Assembly: GCA_026874595.1 (NCBI GenBank) | Contig: CM049314.1 | Location: forward strand, 71,004,300-71,068,299 | DNA: 64,000 nt | Direction of reading: 5' to 3' | Source of the DNA: Sipunculus nudus | Taxonomy: Eukaryota; Annelida; Sipuncula; Golfingiida; Sipunculidae | Shown here: positions 23,326-35,769 of the stretch, one piece after another | Layout of the letters: the number at the start of each line of letters is the position of its first letter | Numbering within the stretch: the first letter of the stretch is position 1 | Made by a program: the position numbers and the translations under genes | The notes under the pieces: generated by a model | Databases searched by the model: none | Seen by the model: only the letters and a program-made list of their open reading frames with translations | What the model was told of the DNA's origin: nothing

Positions 23326-23594
23326 ATCTGGATGGAAAGATTACAATCCCATTATGATAAAAATAATAAATTGTCTGATGTAGACATGTTTTGTTTATTT
23401 GAAGTTCTCCTGTCTCTCCGTGTATCTATATCTAATGTAAATTTTCTGATGAGTACCCGGGGCAGGGACCATGAGGAGAACCTGTGCTCTGTTTGAAGTG
23501 TACTTGAGATATAACTAAGAGCCTCTGTCATGCCAGCTGATGGTTTATAAAAGACCTATGATGGTAACAAGTTCCATAATATCTAAATATCAAT

Positions 23595-24428
23595 TTGCGC
23601 AGTTATTTCAGTGAGATGCAGAATGATCGCCATACTTTGCTGCAGTGTACAAAGTGCACCTTCCAAGGGAGGATGTCAAGCGCTACCCGGTACGTGATGC
23701 GGAACCATCTTGCCGTCCAGGCCGTACCATATCACTACCAACTATGTGGATATAAAGGTCAACCAAGAGTAATGTTCAGAGTCAGGGAACAAGTGTCCAT
23801 CCTGAGGCTGATACAACTACCATCACCGTCGTAAATGACTCACCATACAATGTGAACGTGGTCACTGGTCAAAACGAGGAAGGTGATCTACGACCATTAA
23901 CAACAGCTCAGACAGCGGATGGTAATACGAATACCAACCCTGGGATTAACCTCTCTGGTGAGACCCCAAATCGTACTCCGATTCCACAGTGTCTAACATC
24001 CTCCTTGTCCCAACTGATGACAACAGTACTGAACAGACAACTGAAGCAGTTCACGCTGATGATGCATCGCAGCCTTTACTCAAGGAATGTTTAGCAACCA
24101 TTGGGTCCTTGGCCAACCACAGAGTAACTCAATCAAAACGCAAGTCCTGACAACAAACTTGTACTAGGGGCAAGTCAAAGCGAAAACTTCTAACACCCAC
24201 CAGACCTTCCTGACAGTTGAAAGTGAAGTTAGAAAGATGGTCCACCATGTTCAACATTCACAAGAGCCCCACTTGAAGCAGGTCATAACTAAGTTAACTG
24301 ATTGTGTGAAAGATGTGAGAACCGCCACCAATCAATTAACTGATTATATGAAGGGGATGCGTAACACCAACCAAAATTTAATTGTTGCCGTTGAGGGACT
24401 GCGAGAGGGAAGCTTCCCTCTAGTATAA
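23595..24428 (+). pseudogene. Finger plus coiled-coil ORF, module B
   Basis: Better preserved relative of 16761-17432. The first frame has a Cys/His cluster (LQCTKCTFQGRMSSATRYVM then RNHL and YHYQLCGYKG), resembling paired C2H2-like fingers. After a shift near 23790 comes a Thr/Asn-rich linker (TTITVVNDSPYNVNVVTGQN), then after gaps the helical C-terminus with VITKLTDCVKDVRTATNQL and the same EGLREGSFPLV-stop ending at 24428. It follows the integrase remnant directly, as the third ORF does in the 2.4-11.5 kb element. DNA or RNA binding is plausible but not shown. Confidence 0.5.
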
Positions 24429-24556
24429 TCTGTTAAAAAAATCTGATCTTATCTTATCTTATAAAAAGACTTTAATAAACATGCGACTTGTGTATGCTAA
24501 ACAATAAAATGTTTTTTACGTCATGTTATTTCACATTAAGTTGATATTTATTTCAG

Positions 24557-24693
24557 GTAACAAGACTACATTAACTGAGCATGCGCTTACATACCTGGGT
24601 TACGATGGCAACGTATTGTCTGGAAAGGAATGTCATTCCATTGTACGTTTCTTTAGAAGCAACATGGGGGCAAATCATGCAAGGGAAAACAAG
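24557..24693 (+). other. Exon-like segment E1, module B
   Basis: Counterpart of 17562-17698 with the same length, same AG and GT borders and the same open frame; it differs at one residue position that I can see (Asp-Gly in place of Asp-Ser after GY). Confidence 0.45.
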
Positions 24694-24779
24694 GTAAATA
24701 TTACAAAAGTATCATTGTTTTTACCTTTAATATTTCCTTCTTATGTTTATATTACAATTGTAAATAATAAATAAATGAA

Positions 24780-26048
24780 TAATTAATTAAAATGAAGACT
24801 TGATAATGATAACTTTAAAGTTGAACAGTATATAGTTTGAGGGTTTTTATAATAATTAATAATGAAGCCTTAATAGTATACAGTATATAGTTTTAGAGTA
24901 TACATTGTAATTTGTTCCATTATGGGATGAATCAAGACGATGACAATGCAGTTATTTGTCTGTATGTGTGTGCGGGGGATAAGGGGGCGGAGTTCTGTGG
25001 TAGTCCGAGGTTTTTCACTCCATGTAAATTCAGAATTATATAAAAAATAATTATTTATATAATTAAACAGACATCTGCGGAAAAATAGTGTTCTAATATC
25101 GACGAGTCCAACAGTAAAAAGTTCGGTTTATAACTTATTGGGACAGGAGAGATCAAGATTTAGTAGGCATATTTTTATATTATTTATGTAATAAATGTAT
25201 TTGCATAGTTGGTTTTCAAGATTGATTTTTCATTATATATATGTATACACACAAATATGTGTGTGTTTGCGGGTGTGTTTGTGTATTATGATTGCTATAT
25301 CCACACACACACCATCACACACACACGCACTCTGTCCATGCTGTAGTCTTTGTAATTAATGGTGGATAAAATTATTAGAAGTACATCAGTGTTAATTATT
25401 TTTCATACGTTTCATATTTTTTCCTGGTAAGTTATAGTTTCATTCATAATTTATATATATATATATATTTTATATTTTGATTTATATAATTCATAAACAT
25501 ATTATAATTGATATCAATTATTATAATTAACCCCTTTACTTTTTTCAGAGTCAGTGTCGAGAAAAATAGTTAAGAGTTTGCACTGTAGGGGGTGCTCTTG
25601 GTTCAAGAAGCTTATTTTTTGTTCAGCGGTAAGTATCGCCCTGTCTTTTGTAATTTATAAAAATCTCTGATCACACCCACAGTCTGTTTACCTGATCCTA
25701 CTCTTCCTATTTTCCGAATTTTTGTCAATCCTACATTTTCTACTTTTTCAAAACAAAAAAAAACTACAATTTTTTACTTTTTTTGTGTGTTTTGTGACAT
25801 TCGATTTCAAATCTTACAGTTTTAAATCTGTCGAGAAGGTATAAATATGTAGGCGGTTATCTGTCGAGAAGGTATAAATATGTAGGCGGTTATCTGTCGA
25901 GAAGGTATAAATATGTAGGCGGTTATCTTCAGCGTTATCGAGAAATATAATTTGTATGAAAAGATGTATTCTTTTTTAATCCATGCCATAAAATTGACCA
26001 GGTAGGATGTATTTGTCACAAACCGTATTAACTTTTTGTCGATCGTAG
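24780..26048. other. AT-rich intron-like spacer of module B
   Basis: Counterpart of 17780-19025. Carries the GT/CA microsatellites, and three 33-bp units at 25827-25925 compared with two in A. Confidence 0.5.
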
Positions 26049-26239
26049 GAGAAGAAGAGTGAGATAAGAGAGGTGGAGGAGGTAAGGAATGAGGTGAGAG
26101 AGGAGGTGGAGGTGAGGAATGAGGTGAGGTGGAGGTAGTGGAATTAGCAGCGGAAGAGGTGGAGAAGAATAATGAGGTGCCGGTGGAGGTAATAGAGGTA
26201 GGGATGATAGAAGAGGGTGAGGAGAAGTCAGGTATCTGA
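26049..26239 (+). other. Glu/Val-rich segment E2, module B
   Basis: Same start and same internal frameshift as module A, so the frameshift predates the tandem duplication. The second acidic frame ends a little later, at a TGA at about 26237-26239, because of an AAG-TCA change where copy A has TAA. Confidence 0.4.
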
Positions 26240-26663
26240 TAGCTAATCGCCGCCAGGTCGTTGATGGTAGGAAAAAACAATGTACCCCCCCCCCCCCCCC
26301 CAACTTCCCGCGATAAAGTTCAAGATGACATGTAGTGGACACGGGGACTGTCAACGGGTTCATGGATGGGGTATATTGGTCATCCTCTCCACGGGACTAC
26401 CACGTAGAAATGAATGGAATGTTGGTCATTCAAAAATATTAAGTACTGACCATGACGTTCAATAAATATATAATTAATGTTCAAAAGAAAAAAATGGCAA
26501 AAACATAATACATACAATATATAAAATATACAACAAATTTGTCTATTGTATTTCATAAAAAGAATAAGATGCCGAAACCTAAAGGCGATAACGCACGTCT
26601 CAGTATAATAAATGTTCATGTATATGTTGTGGCCTGCGTTTGGAAGAGAAAAAACTGCAACAG

Positions 26664-26782
26664 GAACCGCTTCCGCCCCATTCTATAATTTTGACGGACA
26701 ACTCGGCTACCACTCAGTCTCGACTACCCAGAGTCGTGTTTCCACCGAAAAGGCTACGTGCAAGAAAGGCTACGCCAAAGAG
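26664..26782 (+). other. Exon-like segment E3, module B
   Basis: Same 119-bp segment and borders as 19826-19944. The 180 bp upstream in copy A are deleted, so the AG here is provided by GCAACAG. Confidence 0.35.
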
Positions 26783-26929
26783 GTAATTGTTTACTTCACT
26801 ATTTGAAAGCGAATTATATGCCTATCATAATCAGGTTGTTTTCATAAATGCTTGTAAGGCCGCTATATATTTGCCATTTTGTTTGTAACGAAGAACAATA
26901 TAAGAACTGATAATTTATATAAATATCTA

Positions 26930-28050
26930 GATGTCTTGCTCTATATCAATGTTTATATTTATGATTCTAGTATAAAAATATTTAGCGGGATTTATTCTCA
27001 CCCATAATTATTTAAACTTCATCGAGCTAGTAGATTAATCTTCAGATAATGGGGACGGCCTTAGGTACACGCTTGGCGCCACAGTCTGCAAATACATTAA
27101 TGAATTCCGTGGAAGAATTATTTCTGTATCATCAAACATTTAAAACCTCTAGTTCATACCTGCGTTACATCGACATCTTTCTTATCTGGCATCACGGACT
27201 TGAAAACCTGTTAAACTTTGATAAAAATTCAATCATTTTCACCCAGACATAAAATCCAAAATATTCCGTAGATAAGATTAATTTCTTCGACCCAACGGGC
27301 AAATTAACAAATGACAGTCTACAAACTTCTATATACCGCAAACCCACTGACAGATGTAACTATATTCACCCCACGAGTTGTCACCCAACGCATGTTGGGA
27401 AATGCATTATTTACAGCCAAGCCTTAAGATATAACAGGATATGTTCCTGATAGAAATCGACACATCGAGAAACTACTGAATATTTTTTTATCAATATGAG
27501 GTTAAAGCAGAAAACAGTTGAAAAACAAATAGGAACAGCCAATAAAATTACACGCAACTCTCTTCTAGCTCCAAAAATCAAGACAGAAAACTTTCGCACA
27601 CCGTTAGTCACAACATATCATCCACGTATTCTGAAACCTCTGAAAGAATTATTTAAATTTACAACCTATATTAGAATCAGATGCAATATTAAAACACCTC
27701 TTTCCTGACAGACCGATTCTTTCATTCAAACAACCTTATAATCTACATAAAAAATAGTAATATGTCAAAGCTTTAATTATGCTGACACCAACGCGCTGCT
27801 GCATATGCTCACTTATTCTTCGCAACGAAATAATCATGACACTAAACACACCATTCAAGGGCATTTTGATTGCACCAGTAAAAGTGTAGTGTACGCTATA
27901 TTATGTAAACAGTGTCCAGAAACTATTTATACAGGCGGAACATGCCTCATGCTTCAAATATTTTCAAGCAAAAACCCAGAAGACACAGTCAACTTACATT
28001 CAACAAACACAAGCAGTTGTACCATGAACACTCTTTATAACGATACATTG
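26930..28050 (+). pseudogene. Penelope-like element remnant, module B
   Basis: Same organisation as 20090-21230. The catalytic motif reads RYIDIFLIWHH: an in-frame loss of three bases (near 27171) removed one of the paired Asp codons. Endonuclease remnant with YAILCKQCPETIYTGG at about 27888-27940. Frameshifts are shared with copy A, so both descend from an already broken element. Confidence 0.85.
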
Positions 28051-28076
28051 TAATATATACAAATATTTTTTTGCAG

Positions 28077-28510
28077 GTTTCGGCAGAGGCTTTCCCGGGT
28101 GCAAGGCTGCAGTCTGTGCGACATCATATCAAAACACGTTTAATCTTGGATCTACCGTCGCGGAGTAAAGCCGAACATAAAGCCGCGTCCGACTGCTATA
28201 CGGGGATGCCGCAATTTGAGGCGCCGCATGACGTCATACATTTTGGACTGTTTGGTACGTTGTTACTAGGGCGACCACTTTGCAAGCACAGGTTCGCGCG
28301 CAGACAGACGTACATGAAGAAATCATTTGAGATGCGTCTGGAGGGCCGACACCTGAAATGTTCAGTCAATGTCTAAAAGATCGACACAGAAATCTGAAGC
28401 TGTTGACCGGAGCTTCACGATTCCCTCCCGAAGAGCGTCACATTGGCCAGGAACTATTCAGGCCGCAAAAACGCGTCAGTCGCACACGTAAATCGCGGCC
28501 TAGGGCGGTC
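28077..28510 (+). other. Terminal exon-like segment E4, module B
   Basis: After TTTTTTTGCAG the frame reads GFGRGFPGCKAAV. Further on, around 28383-28518, a frame with LKLLTGASRFPPEERHIGQ and an Arg-rich end (KSRPRAVIV-stop) is open; it is also open in the copy at 34325-34457, where several of the differences are third-position changes. This suggests, but does not prove, past coding use. Confidence 0.4.
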
Positions 28511-28519
28511 ATTGTATGA

Positions 28520-29630
28520 CGAGGTCAGATTTGTTAGCAAGAACCTGCCTGCCTGCCGAGAGAATTTGCTAACTTGCAGCAAGGTTCTCGACAGAAACAA
28601 CAGCCGCTTAGCAAAAACACAGCGGTGTCAACAACAACAACAAAAATACCAACAACGACAAAAACGTGGTTGTTAAGACTTATATGATGATAAGAAGGCC
28701 CAGAAATTTTATCAACAGGAAATGATGTTGCGTAATGAAACCGTAAAAAAAAATCCCCGGGCTTCATCTGTTCACATCTATTCCACTAGGAGGAGCCACT
28801 AGTTGGTTAAATTGTAAACTAAACGTCCACCAAAATGGGACTCGCAGGGAACTGAACTGGCTCGTACCTGCTTAAATCATGTGTACATCACGATTTTACG
28901 GTCTCACAATATTCCTGACTATATAACATGAATCTGTGCGTTACTAGATTAATATCTATAAATGGTATTGACATACTAATGATAATGTTCCATAAAATAC
29001 AAATCAATTTTCCTCCCGTACATAATTATTAAAATTTCTCTGAGACTTTGTGTTCTTTCCGTCTTTTATAATACTGAGTAATATTATTGTTTTGTTGTTG
29101 TTTTTGGTGTGGGCATATAATGTATTATCGCATATTTATATCATATTTCAAAACAAATGTTATAAAATTATATATTGATTACAAGTGTTAGAAACAGAAG
29201 GGTCTACCAGTGGTGAATATTTCAATATTGTTATGTCAGTAGGGGTAATAAGAGCTACTATTATTTCTTATTATACCCATCACTCCAGGAAGTTGATTAT
29301 TTCCATTACGGGTTGTAGACTGACGGGACGATTCAATTTTAAAATGTCATCACGTGTGACGGTGAGCGATAACCGGTGACATCCAGTGATGCGCGACACC
29401 ATGTATTGGTCTTACATTAAGTTTACTTACCCAAACGGCTGGTTATTTCACAGTCATTACAACGAGCGCTTGTAACAGAAAGTGTTCATGACGGACCTGT
29501 CGAACGTTACACTCTCCGGAAAAACGACTCGCCAAAGAGGGAATGGGCGCCTGCACCGACGGAAAGGACTCTGATGACGGATCGACGGCCGCCAAACAAA
29601 TAGCTCAGTTGACTTTCAGTCAGCTGAGCT
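28520..29630. other. No supported gene
   Basis: Single-copy sequence between module B and repeat R3. It has a CAA-rich patch near 28628-28670 and otherwise short frames without motifs. Confidence 0.5.
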
Positions 29631-29639
29631 AAAAAAAAC

Positions 29640-29970
29640 GACGTAACGTTAATGATGTCTTAGAGAACGGTGGCCCCAGCGGATTTGTGATCCCAGATTA
29701 CCGTGGTCACCGTAATTTTTACAGTTGTCTCAGATTTGGCCACCGGACAAGTTTTCTTTGAAAAATGATATCCTGTAGAACGATGGTCTCAGAGGATTGT
29801 GGTCCCTCATTACCGTGATTATAATTTTGACCGTTGTTTCAGAACAGTCGTCCAGGGGATTGAGGTCCCAAATTTGTCCATGGTTTTAATTTTGACCGCC
29901 ATTTCAGAACACTAGTCCCGAGGGATTGTGGTCCCCTATTTGCCCGTGGTCAAAATTTTGACCATTGACT
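29640..29970. repeat. Dispersed repeat R3, copy 2
   Basis: Longer copy of the repeat at 14130-14395, with four sub-units each carrying GGTC...ATAATTTTGACCGTTGTTTCAGAAC-type sequence. Confidence 0.7.
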
Positions 29971-29974
29971 CACA

Positions 29975-30365
29975 CTGTAAAACCTGATAAGTTGTCTTAA
30001 CTTGAAAAAAACTTGCAAATACTTATCTTTCTCAAGTTAAAACAACTTGCATGTAACAAGTGATGCAAGATTTTTCAAGTTGAGATAACTTGCAAATATT
30101 TGGTCAGTATACTTATTTTTTTTCAAGTTACAACAACTTGCATCTGAAAAGTTGTCTTTTGTTTTTTTTTTTTTTTTTCAAGTTGAGATGACCTGCATAT
30201 ATTGAATCAATACTTATTTTTCTTAAGTTACAACAACTTGCATGTACCACGTGATTCAAGTTTTTTAAGTCGAGATAACTTGCAAATATTGGGTCAGTAC
30301 TTATCTTTTTCAAGTTACTACACCTTGTATATTGAACCAGTGATGCAAGATGACAAGGCAATAGT
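29975..30365. repeat. CAAGTT/AACTTG palindromic tandem repeat
   Basis: Four to five diverged units of about 90-110 bp built from CAAGTTGAGATAACTTGC, ATTTGGTCAGTA and TTTCAAGTTACAACAACTTG. CAAGTT and its complement AACTTG alternate, so each unit can fold into short hairpins. A 17-T run lies at about 30160-30178. Confidence 0.75.
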
Positions 30366-31194
30366 TTAAGTTGACATGACTTTAAAAATTTAGTTGGTTG
30401 TTGTAATAACTGGTGGATAAAAAATTAGAAGTACAGCGGGGGGGGGGGGGGGGGTGATTAGGCGCTATCGCTTTCGAAAGGTTTTGATTGTGTACAGTGT
30501 TCATTTTTTTATACGTTTCATATTTTTCCTTGTTAGTTATAATTTTCATTCATGATTTGTAAATATTTATATTAAAAATTATAATTTATATAATTTATAA
30601 ACATATATTACAATTCATATCAATTATAAAAATTTATAATAATTAATCCTTTTTCATTATTTCAGACTCAGCATCAAGGAGAAAAAGTAAGGAATTGGCC
30701 CTCTAGGGGGCGCTTTTGGCTGAAGAAGCTGATTTGTTGTTCGGTGGTCAGTATCGCTCTTTCTTTTGTAATTTATAAACATTTCTGATCACACCAAAAG
30801 TCTGCTACCTGATACTACTCTTCCTGTTTTCCCATTTTTTTTGTCTCGGTCCTGCGTTTTCTACTTTTCCCAAGAAAAAAAACTACATTTTTTTCTACTT
30901 TTTTGTTGTGTTTTGTGACATTCGATTTCAAATCTTACAGTTTAAAATCTGTCGAGAAAGTAAAAAAATGTAGGCGGATACCTTTACCATAAGTTATATT
31001 AACTCACAATAAACAAGTGTATCAATAAAATTTATGAATAATAGTATGTTGCATACAGGAGATATAATTTCAGCGTTATCGAGAAATATAATTTGTATGA
31101 AAAGATATATTCTTTTTTAATCCATGCCATAAAATTGATCAGGTAGGATGTTTTTGTCACAAACCGTATTAACTTTACTTGTTGTCGATTGTAG

Positions 31195-31482
31195 GAGAAG
31201 AAGAGTGAGATAAGAGAGGTGGAGGAGGAGGTGAAGGAGGTGAGAGAGGAGGTGGAGGTGAAGAATGAGGTGAGAGAGGAGGTGAGGAATGAGGTGAGAG
31301 ATCAGGTGGTGGCAGTGGAGATGGTAGCGGAAGAGGTGGAGAAGAAGAATGAGGTGTCGGTGGAGGTAGAAGAGGTGGAGATGATAGAAGAGGGTTAGGA
31401 GAAGATTGTGAAAGAGGTGGTGGCTGATTTGATTGAGGAGTTAATTAAAGAGGTGGAGGGACGGGAGATGTCGGTTATATGA
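31195..31482 (+). other. Glu/Val-rich segment E2, copy D
   Basis: Begins after GATTGTAG with EKKSEIREVEEEVKEV and stays in one frame, without the indel found in A and B, to a TAG at 31396-31398. Read past that stop, the same frame continues EKIVKEVVADLIEELIKEVE to a TGA at 31480-31482. This is the best preserved form and suggests that the original segment encoded about 95 residues of acidic helix. Confidence 0.5.
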
Positions 31483-32129
31483 TAGCTTGATGAAGTAAGA
31501 TATCTGATAGCGTATCGCTTCCAGGTCCTTAATGGTTGGAATATACGTTTCTCCCCACCTCCCGTGATAAAGTTCAAGATGACAGGTAGTGGACACGGGG
31601 ACTGTCGACGAGTTCACGGATTTGGTATTCTGGTCATCCCCTCCAGGGGACTCCCATATGGATATGAATGGGAAGCGATTCAATTAAATGATATTAAGTA
31701 CGGACCATGACATTCAATAAATATATAATTATGGTTCAAAAGAAAAAAATTGGCAAAAATATAATGCATACAATATATAAAATATACAAAAAAATATGCA
31801 TATTCTATTTTATACAAAAAATAAGAACCGAAACCTAAAGGCGATATCACACATCTCAGCATAATAAATGTTCATGTACATGTTGTGGCCTGCGTTTTGA
31901 AGAGAAAACATTACAACACTCATAAGTATGATGAATCACATGAAAACTAAAGATTGCATATTTTAAATATTTCAATATTAAGTCTCCATTTTTACCGATA
32001 CATTGTTTGAATGTATATATGATGTTTTTGTGAATAGGGTTATGATAATTATGTTTATCATGCACTTCTATATATTTCATAATTAGGGTTTATCATAAAT
32101 GCTTGTAAGGCCACTATAAATTTGCCATT

Positions 32130-33250
32130 TTTTTGTAACGAAGAACAAATAAGTACTGATAATATATATAAATATATAGATGTCTTGCCCTATATCAATG
32201 TTAATATGTATGATTCTTGTAGAAAAAAAATAGCGATATTTATTCTCAATCATAAATATTTTAGCTTCAACGAATAAATTGATCTTCAGAAGGGGACGGC
32301 CATGGGTACATGCAAGGCGCCACAGTATGCAAATACATCCATGATTTCCATGGAAGAAACATTCCTTTTTCATCAAACATTTAAACCTCTAATTTACACC
32401 ATCATCACATCGACGACATATTTCTGTTCTGGCATAACGAAATTGAAAACCTGTTAAAATTTTATACATAATTCAATAATTTTCAGCCGGACATAAAATT
32501 CAAAATGGAATATCCCGTAAAGAGGTTGAATTTCCTCGACACCAAGGTAAAATTAACAAATGGCAACCTACAAACTTCTATATATACCGCAAACCCACTG
32601 ACAGATATGACTATATTCACCCAACGAGTTGTCACCCACCATATGTTGGAAATCCATTATTTACAGCCAAGCCTTTAGATATTACAGGATATATTCCGAC
32701 AAATCTGACAGAAATCGAAGTGCACATCGAGAAACTGCAAAACAATTTTTATCAATTTGGGGTACGAGCGGAAAACAGTAGGAAAACGCAATTCTCTACT
32801 AGCTCCCAGAATTAAAACAAAACCTTCGCACACCGGTAGTCACAACATATCATCCACGTATACTGAAACCTCTAAAAAGAATTTTTCATGATTTACAACC
32901 TATATTAGAATCGGACGCAATATTAAAACCCCTCTTTTCTTACAGACCGCGTCTCTCATTCAAAAAACCTCAAATATGCAAAAATAAAGCTTTAACTATG
33001 CTGAGACCAACGGCACATTCCCGTGTAAAAGACCGCGCTGCCGCGCATGCCCACTGATTCTCCGTAACTAAACATTAATCATCCATGGCACTAAACAAAC
33101 CATTCAGGGGCATTCTGTTTTCACCAATTAAGCTGTAGTAAATGCTATATTATGTCAACTGTGAAATACCAAAAAGACACAGTCAGCCTGCACTCATCAA
33201 TCACAAGCAGTTAGACCATGGACACACTCGCATGAACACATTCAACACAT
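32130..33250 (+). pseudogene. Penelope-like element remnant, copy D
   Basis: Older, more divergent copy. Both Asp of the catalytic HIDDIFLFWHN are present near 32408-32440, followed by FLDTKVKLTNGNLQTSIY, NSLLAPRIKTK and CKRPRCRACPLILRN, the Cys-rich linker before the GIY-YIG domain, which A and B have lost. The endonuclease is reduced to AVVNAILCQL. Many frameshifts. Confidence 0.8.
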
Positions 33251-33774
33251 ATTCACATAATTTTAGTTTTAATTCCTTTAATACCGACTTAGTTAGCGAA
33301 AATACAATAGATAATAGCACACATTCTTTAGATTCATCAACAAATAATTCCAGGGTCTCCTAACATAACTGTTTATATCGACAAAGCTTCGGTATAATTG
33401 ATAATTAATGACAGTGTTTAATCCTCATTTACTCCGGTTTTATATATATATATATTTATATATATTGCGTTATTTGGATTGAATTTTAATATTTTTACTA
33501 CTTTTTTCCAGACAATTTTATACTTTATTTTAAGTTACTTGTTTCCCATTAAATCCAGATTGATAGGTCTAGAACACACATATTACTCTAATATGCAAAC
33601 GCTTTTATACTCTCTGTTGAAGAGGACTTCCTATAACTCTAGTATACCACAACCATTAATACATCTAAGAGACATACATGATATTTTTTCTAATATGGCA
33701 AGGGAAATTAATATTCTTTATTTGCTTAATTATCATGAAGCATTCGAGTAAATCATGACAATGTCAACCTCGAA

Positions 33775-34490
33775 ATGGAACACTCCGATGAAAACTTTCT
33801 CGTCACGTTCGGTGGAACGGGATCACACGAAGCCGGAATGAAGCTCCATTGCATGACCGATGTCATTTACAGCAGGCATGCCCAACAGGACGATCTTCAC
33901 CACTGCTCCAGCGGCTGGGGCAGAATGGTTAAAAATCCAGGTTTCGGAAGAGGCTTTCCCGGGTGCAAGGCTGCAGTCTGGGCGGTAACACATCCAAGCA
34001 CGTTTAATCTGGGATCTGCCCTCGCGGCGTTACACCGAACATAAAGCCGCGTCAGACCACTATACAGGGATGCCCGCGTAGGTGAGGCGCCGCATGACGT
34101 CATACATGTAAAACTGTTTGGTGCGTTGTTACAAGGCGACCACTCGCTTAGCAAGCACGTCTTTGTATGCACGCCTGTAAAACCATGGTTCGCGCGCAGG
34201 CAGTCGTACATGAAGAAATCATTTGAGATGCGTCTGGACGGCCGAGACCTGGCAATGTTCAGTCAATGTCTTAACTACAGGCTAGGTGCGCGCGTGATGA
34301 GGGCAGGCGGACGGTCTTAGGTCGACACAGAAATCTGAAGCTGTTAACAGGAGCTTCACGATTCCCTCCCGAAGAGCGTTACATTCGACAGGAACTATTC
34401 AGGCCGCATAAACGCGTCAGTCGTGCGCGTAAACCGCGGTCCAGGGCAGTCAGTCTATGACGAGGTCAGATTTGTCAGCAGGAACCTGCC
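33775..34490 (+). other. Terminal segment E4 with upstream extension, copy D
   Basis: A frame from 33775 to 34041 (89 codons) reads EHSDENFLVTFGGTGSHEAG, then DDLHHCSSGWGRM, and joins NPGFGRGFPGCKAAV in the part shared with A and B. The shared part follows AATCCAG, so it could be either an exon border or a continuous frame. A second open stretch, from the AG before GTCGACACAG (34320) to 34457, encodes an Arg-rich end. Product unknown. Confidence 0.35.
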
Positions 34491-34904
34491 TGTTTGCCTG
34501 CACTAAAAGCGTAAGGGACTGCAGCAAGGTTCTCAAAAGAAACAACACCTTTTAATAGCGATTTCATTAGTGATAACACAATAAGTAGACTTTCTTTAGA
34601 TTTATTATCGGCAGCTTTAGTTCATACTCAGATGACACCAATAATATTATTGACACAACATCACATAAATACACAACCATACGTTCAATGTATACAATAA
34701 CAAATGTAGTTTTTTCGATGTAGTGTTTTAAGTTTAGATGATTTTGTGTTTAGACATCTTTTATTATAGTAATCAAATGTTGGCTTTGTATTATATATAT
34801 TAATGTTATTAAAATTATTGTAATACTGAAATGCATTTTTGTCAAGTATTCATCTAAATATATATATATATATAAGATATATATATATATTATAAGTTAT
34901 GTAA

Positions 34905-35703
34905 GATAATTAGTATTTTATTTTTGGAAGAATAATCACAGACTGGATGAAAAACGGTGGGGATATTGCTTAGAAGCAATTTATGGGGTCAGTATAGGTG
35001 CTTATTCCCGTTAGTTCCAATATAAACTGCCAAATAATTATTTACCTCTAATTCAAATTTTATTTAAATGGAATCTAAGGGACACTGATAAGTGAACATA
35101 TTGAGTAGAAAGTATAGAATCAGTACAACATCTATTTTATGAATGTAGTAGAGCCACTTCTCTTTATAATAGAATTTTAAAATATTTTTCTGGCAGCAAA
35201 GTAACATTACCAGAATGGGAACTTCATGTTGCATTGTTTGGTTGTGTATCTGTTAATAACGATAATCTGTTAGTTAACCACATTTTGCTTGGAATGAGAA
35301 TAATTTTGTATCAAAATCGTAAAACAACTCATGGAAATTTAGAAAGAGCAGTTGTACAGCTGCTCCATAATTTTTTTTAATACTTGAAAAATATATATAT
35401 GTTATAGAGAATAGAATTGCACGAAGACATAACATATAAGAATTTCATCAAGAAAAATGGGAGCCTGTTTTAAATAATTTACAAAAAATATTAATATATT
35501 ATTTTTTCTTAGTTGAAACATGAAACGTTTTAAGTACAAGCTTTCTAAACCTATATGTGGTTGTATCTGTAGTTTGTGTATTTTCCATGTTTTGTAAATT
35601 TATGTTTCCATGTTTTTCCATGTATGTTTTGTGAACTTGTAGTATGTGAAACAGTTGAAAGTGTATGTATTGGTTTATGAAATAAATATATGTTAAAAAA
35701 AAG
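34905..35703 (+). pseudogene. 5'-truncated LINE, 3' end
   Basis: Remnant of a non-LTR retrotransposon. The readable part includes SVQHLFYECSRATSLYNRIL, which fits the C-terminal region after RT in many LINE ORF2 proteins, then LPEWELHVALFGCV and, in another frame, KWEPVLNNLQKIL. The fragment ends with AATAAATATATGTTAAAAAAAAG at about 35680-35703, a poly(A)-like 3' end. Clade not certain (L1/Tx1-like). Confidence 0.6.
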
Positions 35704-35769
35704 ATAATTAGTATTTAAGTAGCTGCTCATACTAAAGTTAAAGCTCCATGCAACTGCTTCCATCCCCAC

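Larger units (their letters stand above)
22914..28400 (+). repeat. Tandem composite module, copy B
   Basis: Direct repeat of module A (16240-21600). It retains a 330-bp segment with a Cys/His cluster (23461-23790) that A lacks, and has three units of the 33-bp repeat (25827-25925). It continues past the A copy's end into a better preserved E4. The 22.77-22.91 kb stretch before it has no identified content. Confidence 0.85.
30480..34490 (+). repeat. Partial composite module, copy D
   Basis: Starts with the same spacer as X2, then E2 (31195), the GTGGACACGGGGACTGTC block, a Penelope remnant, and E4. It lacks the gypsy part, E1 and E3. Divergence from A and B is greater than A from B. Confidence 0.8.

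Noticed and set aside
29975-30365. CRISPR-like array
   Set aside because: Repeats are diverged, spacers are not unique and the genome is clearly eukaryotic.
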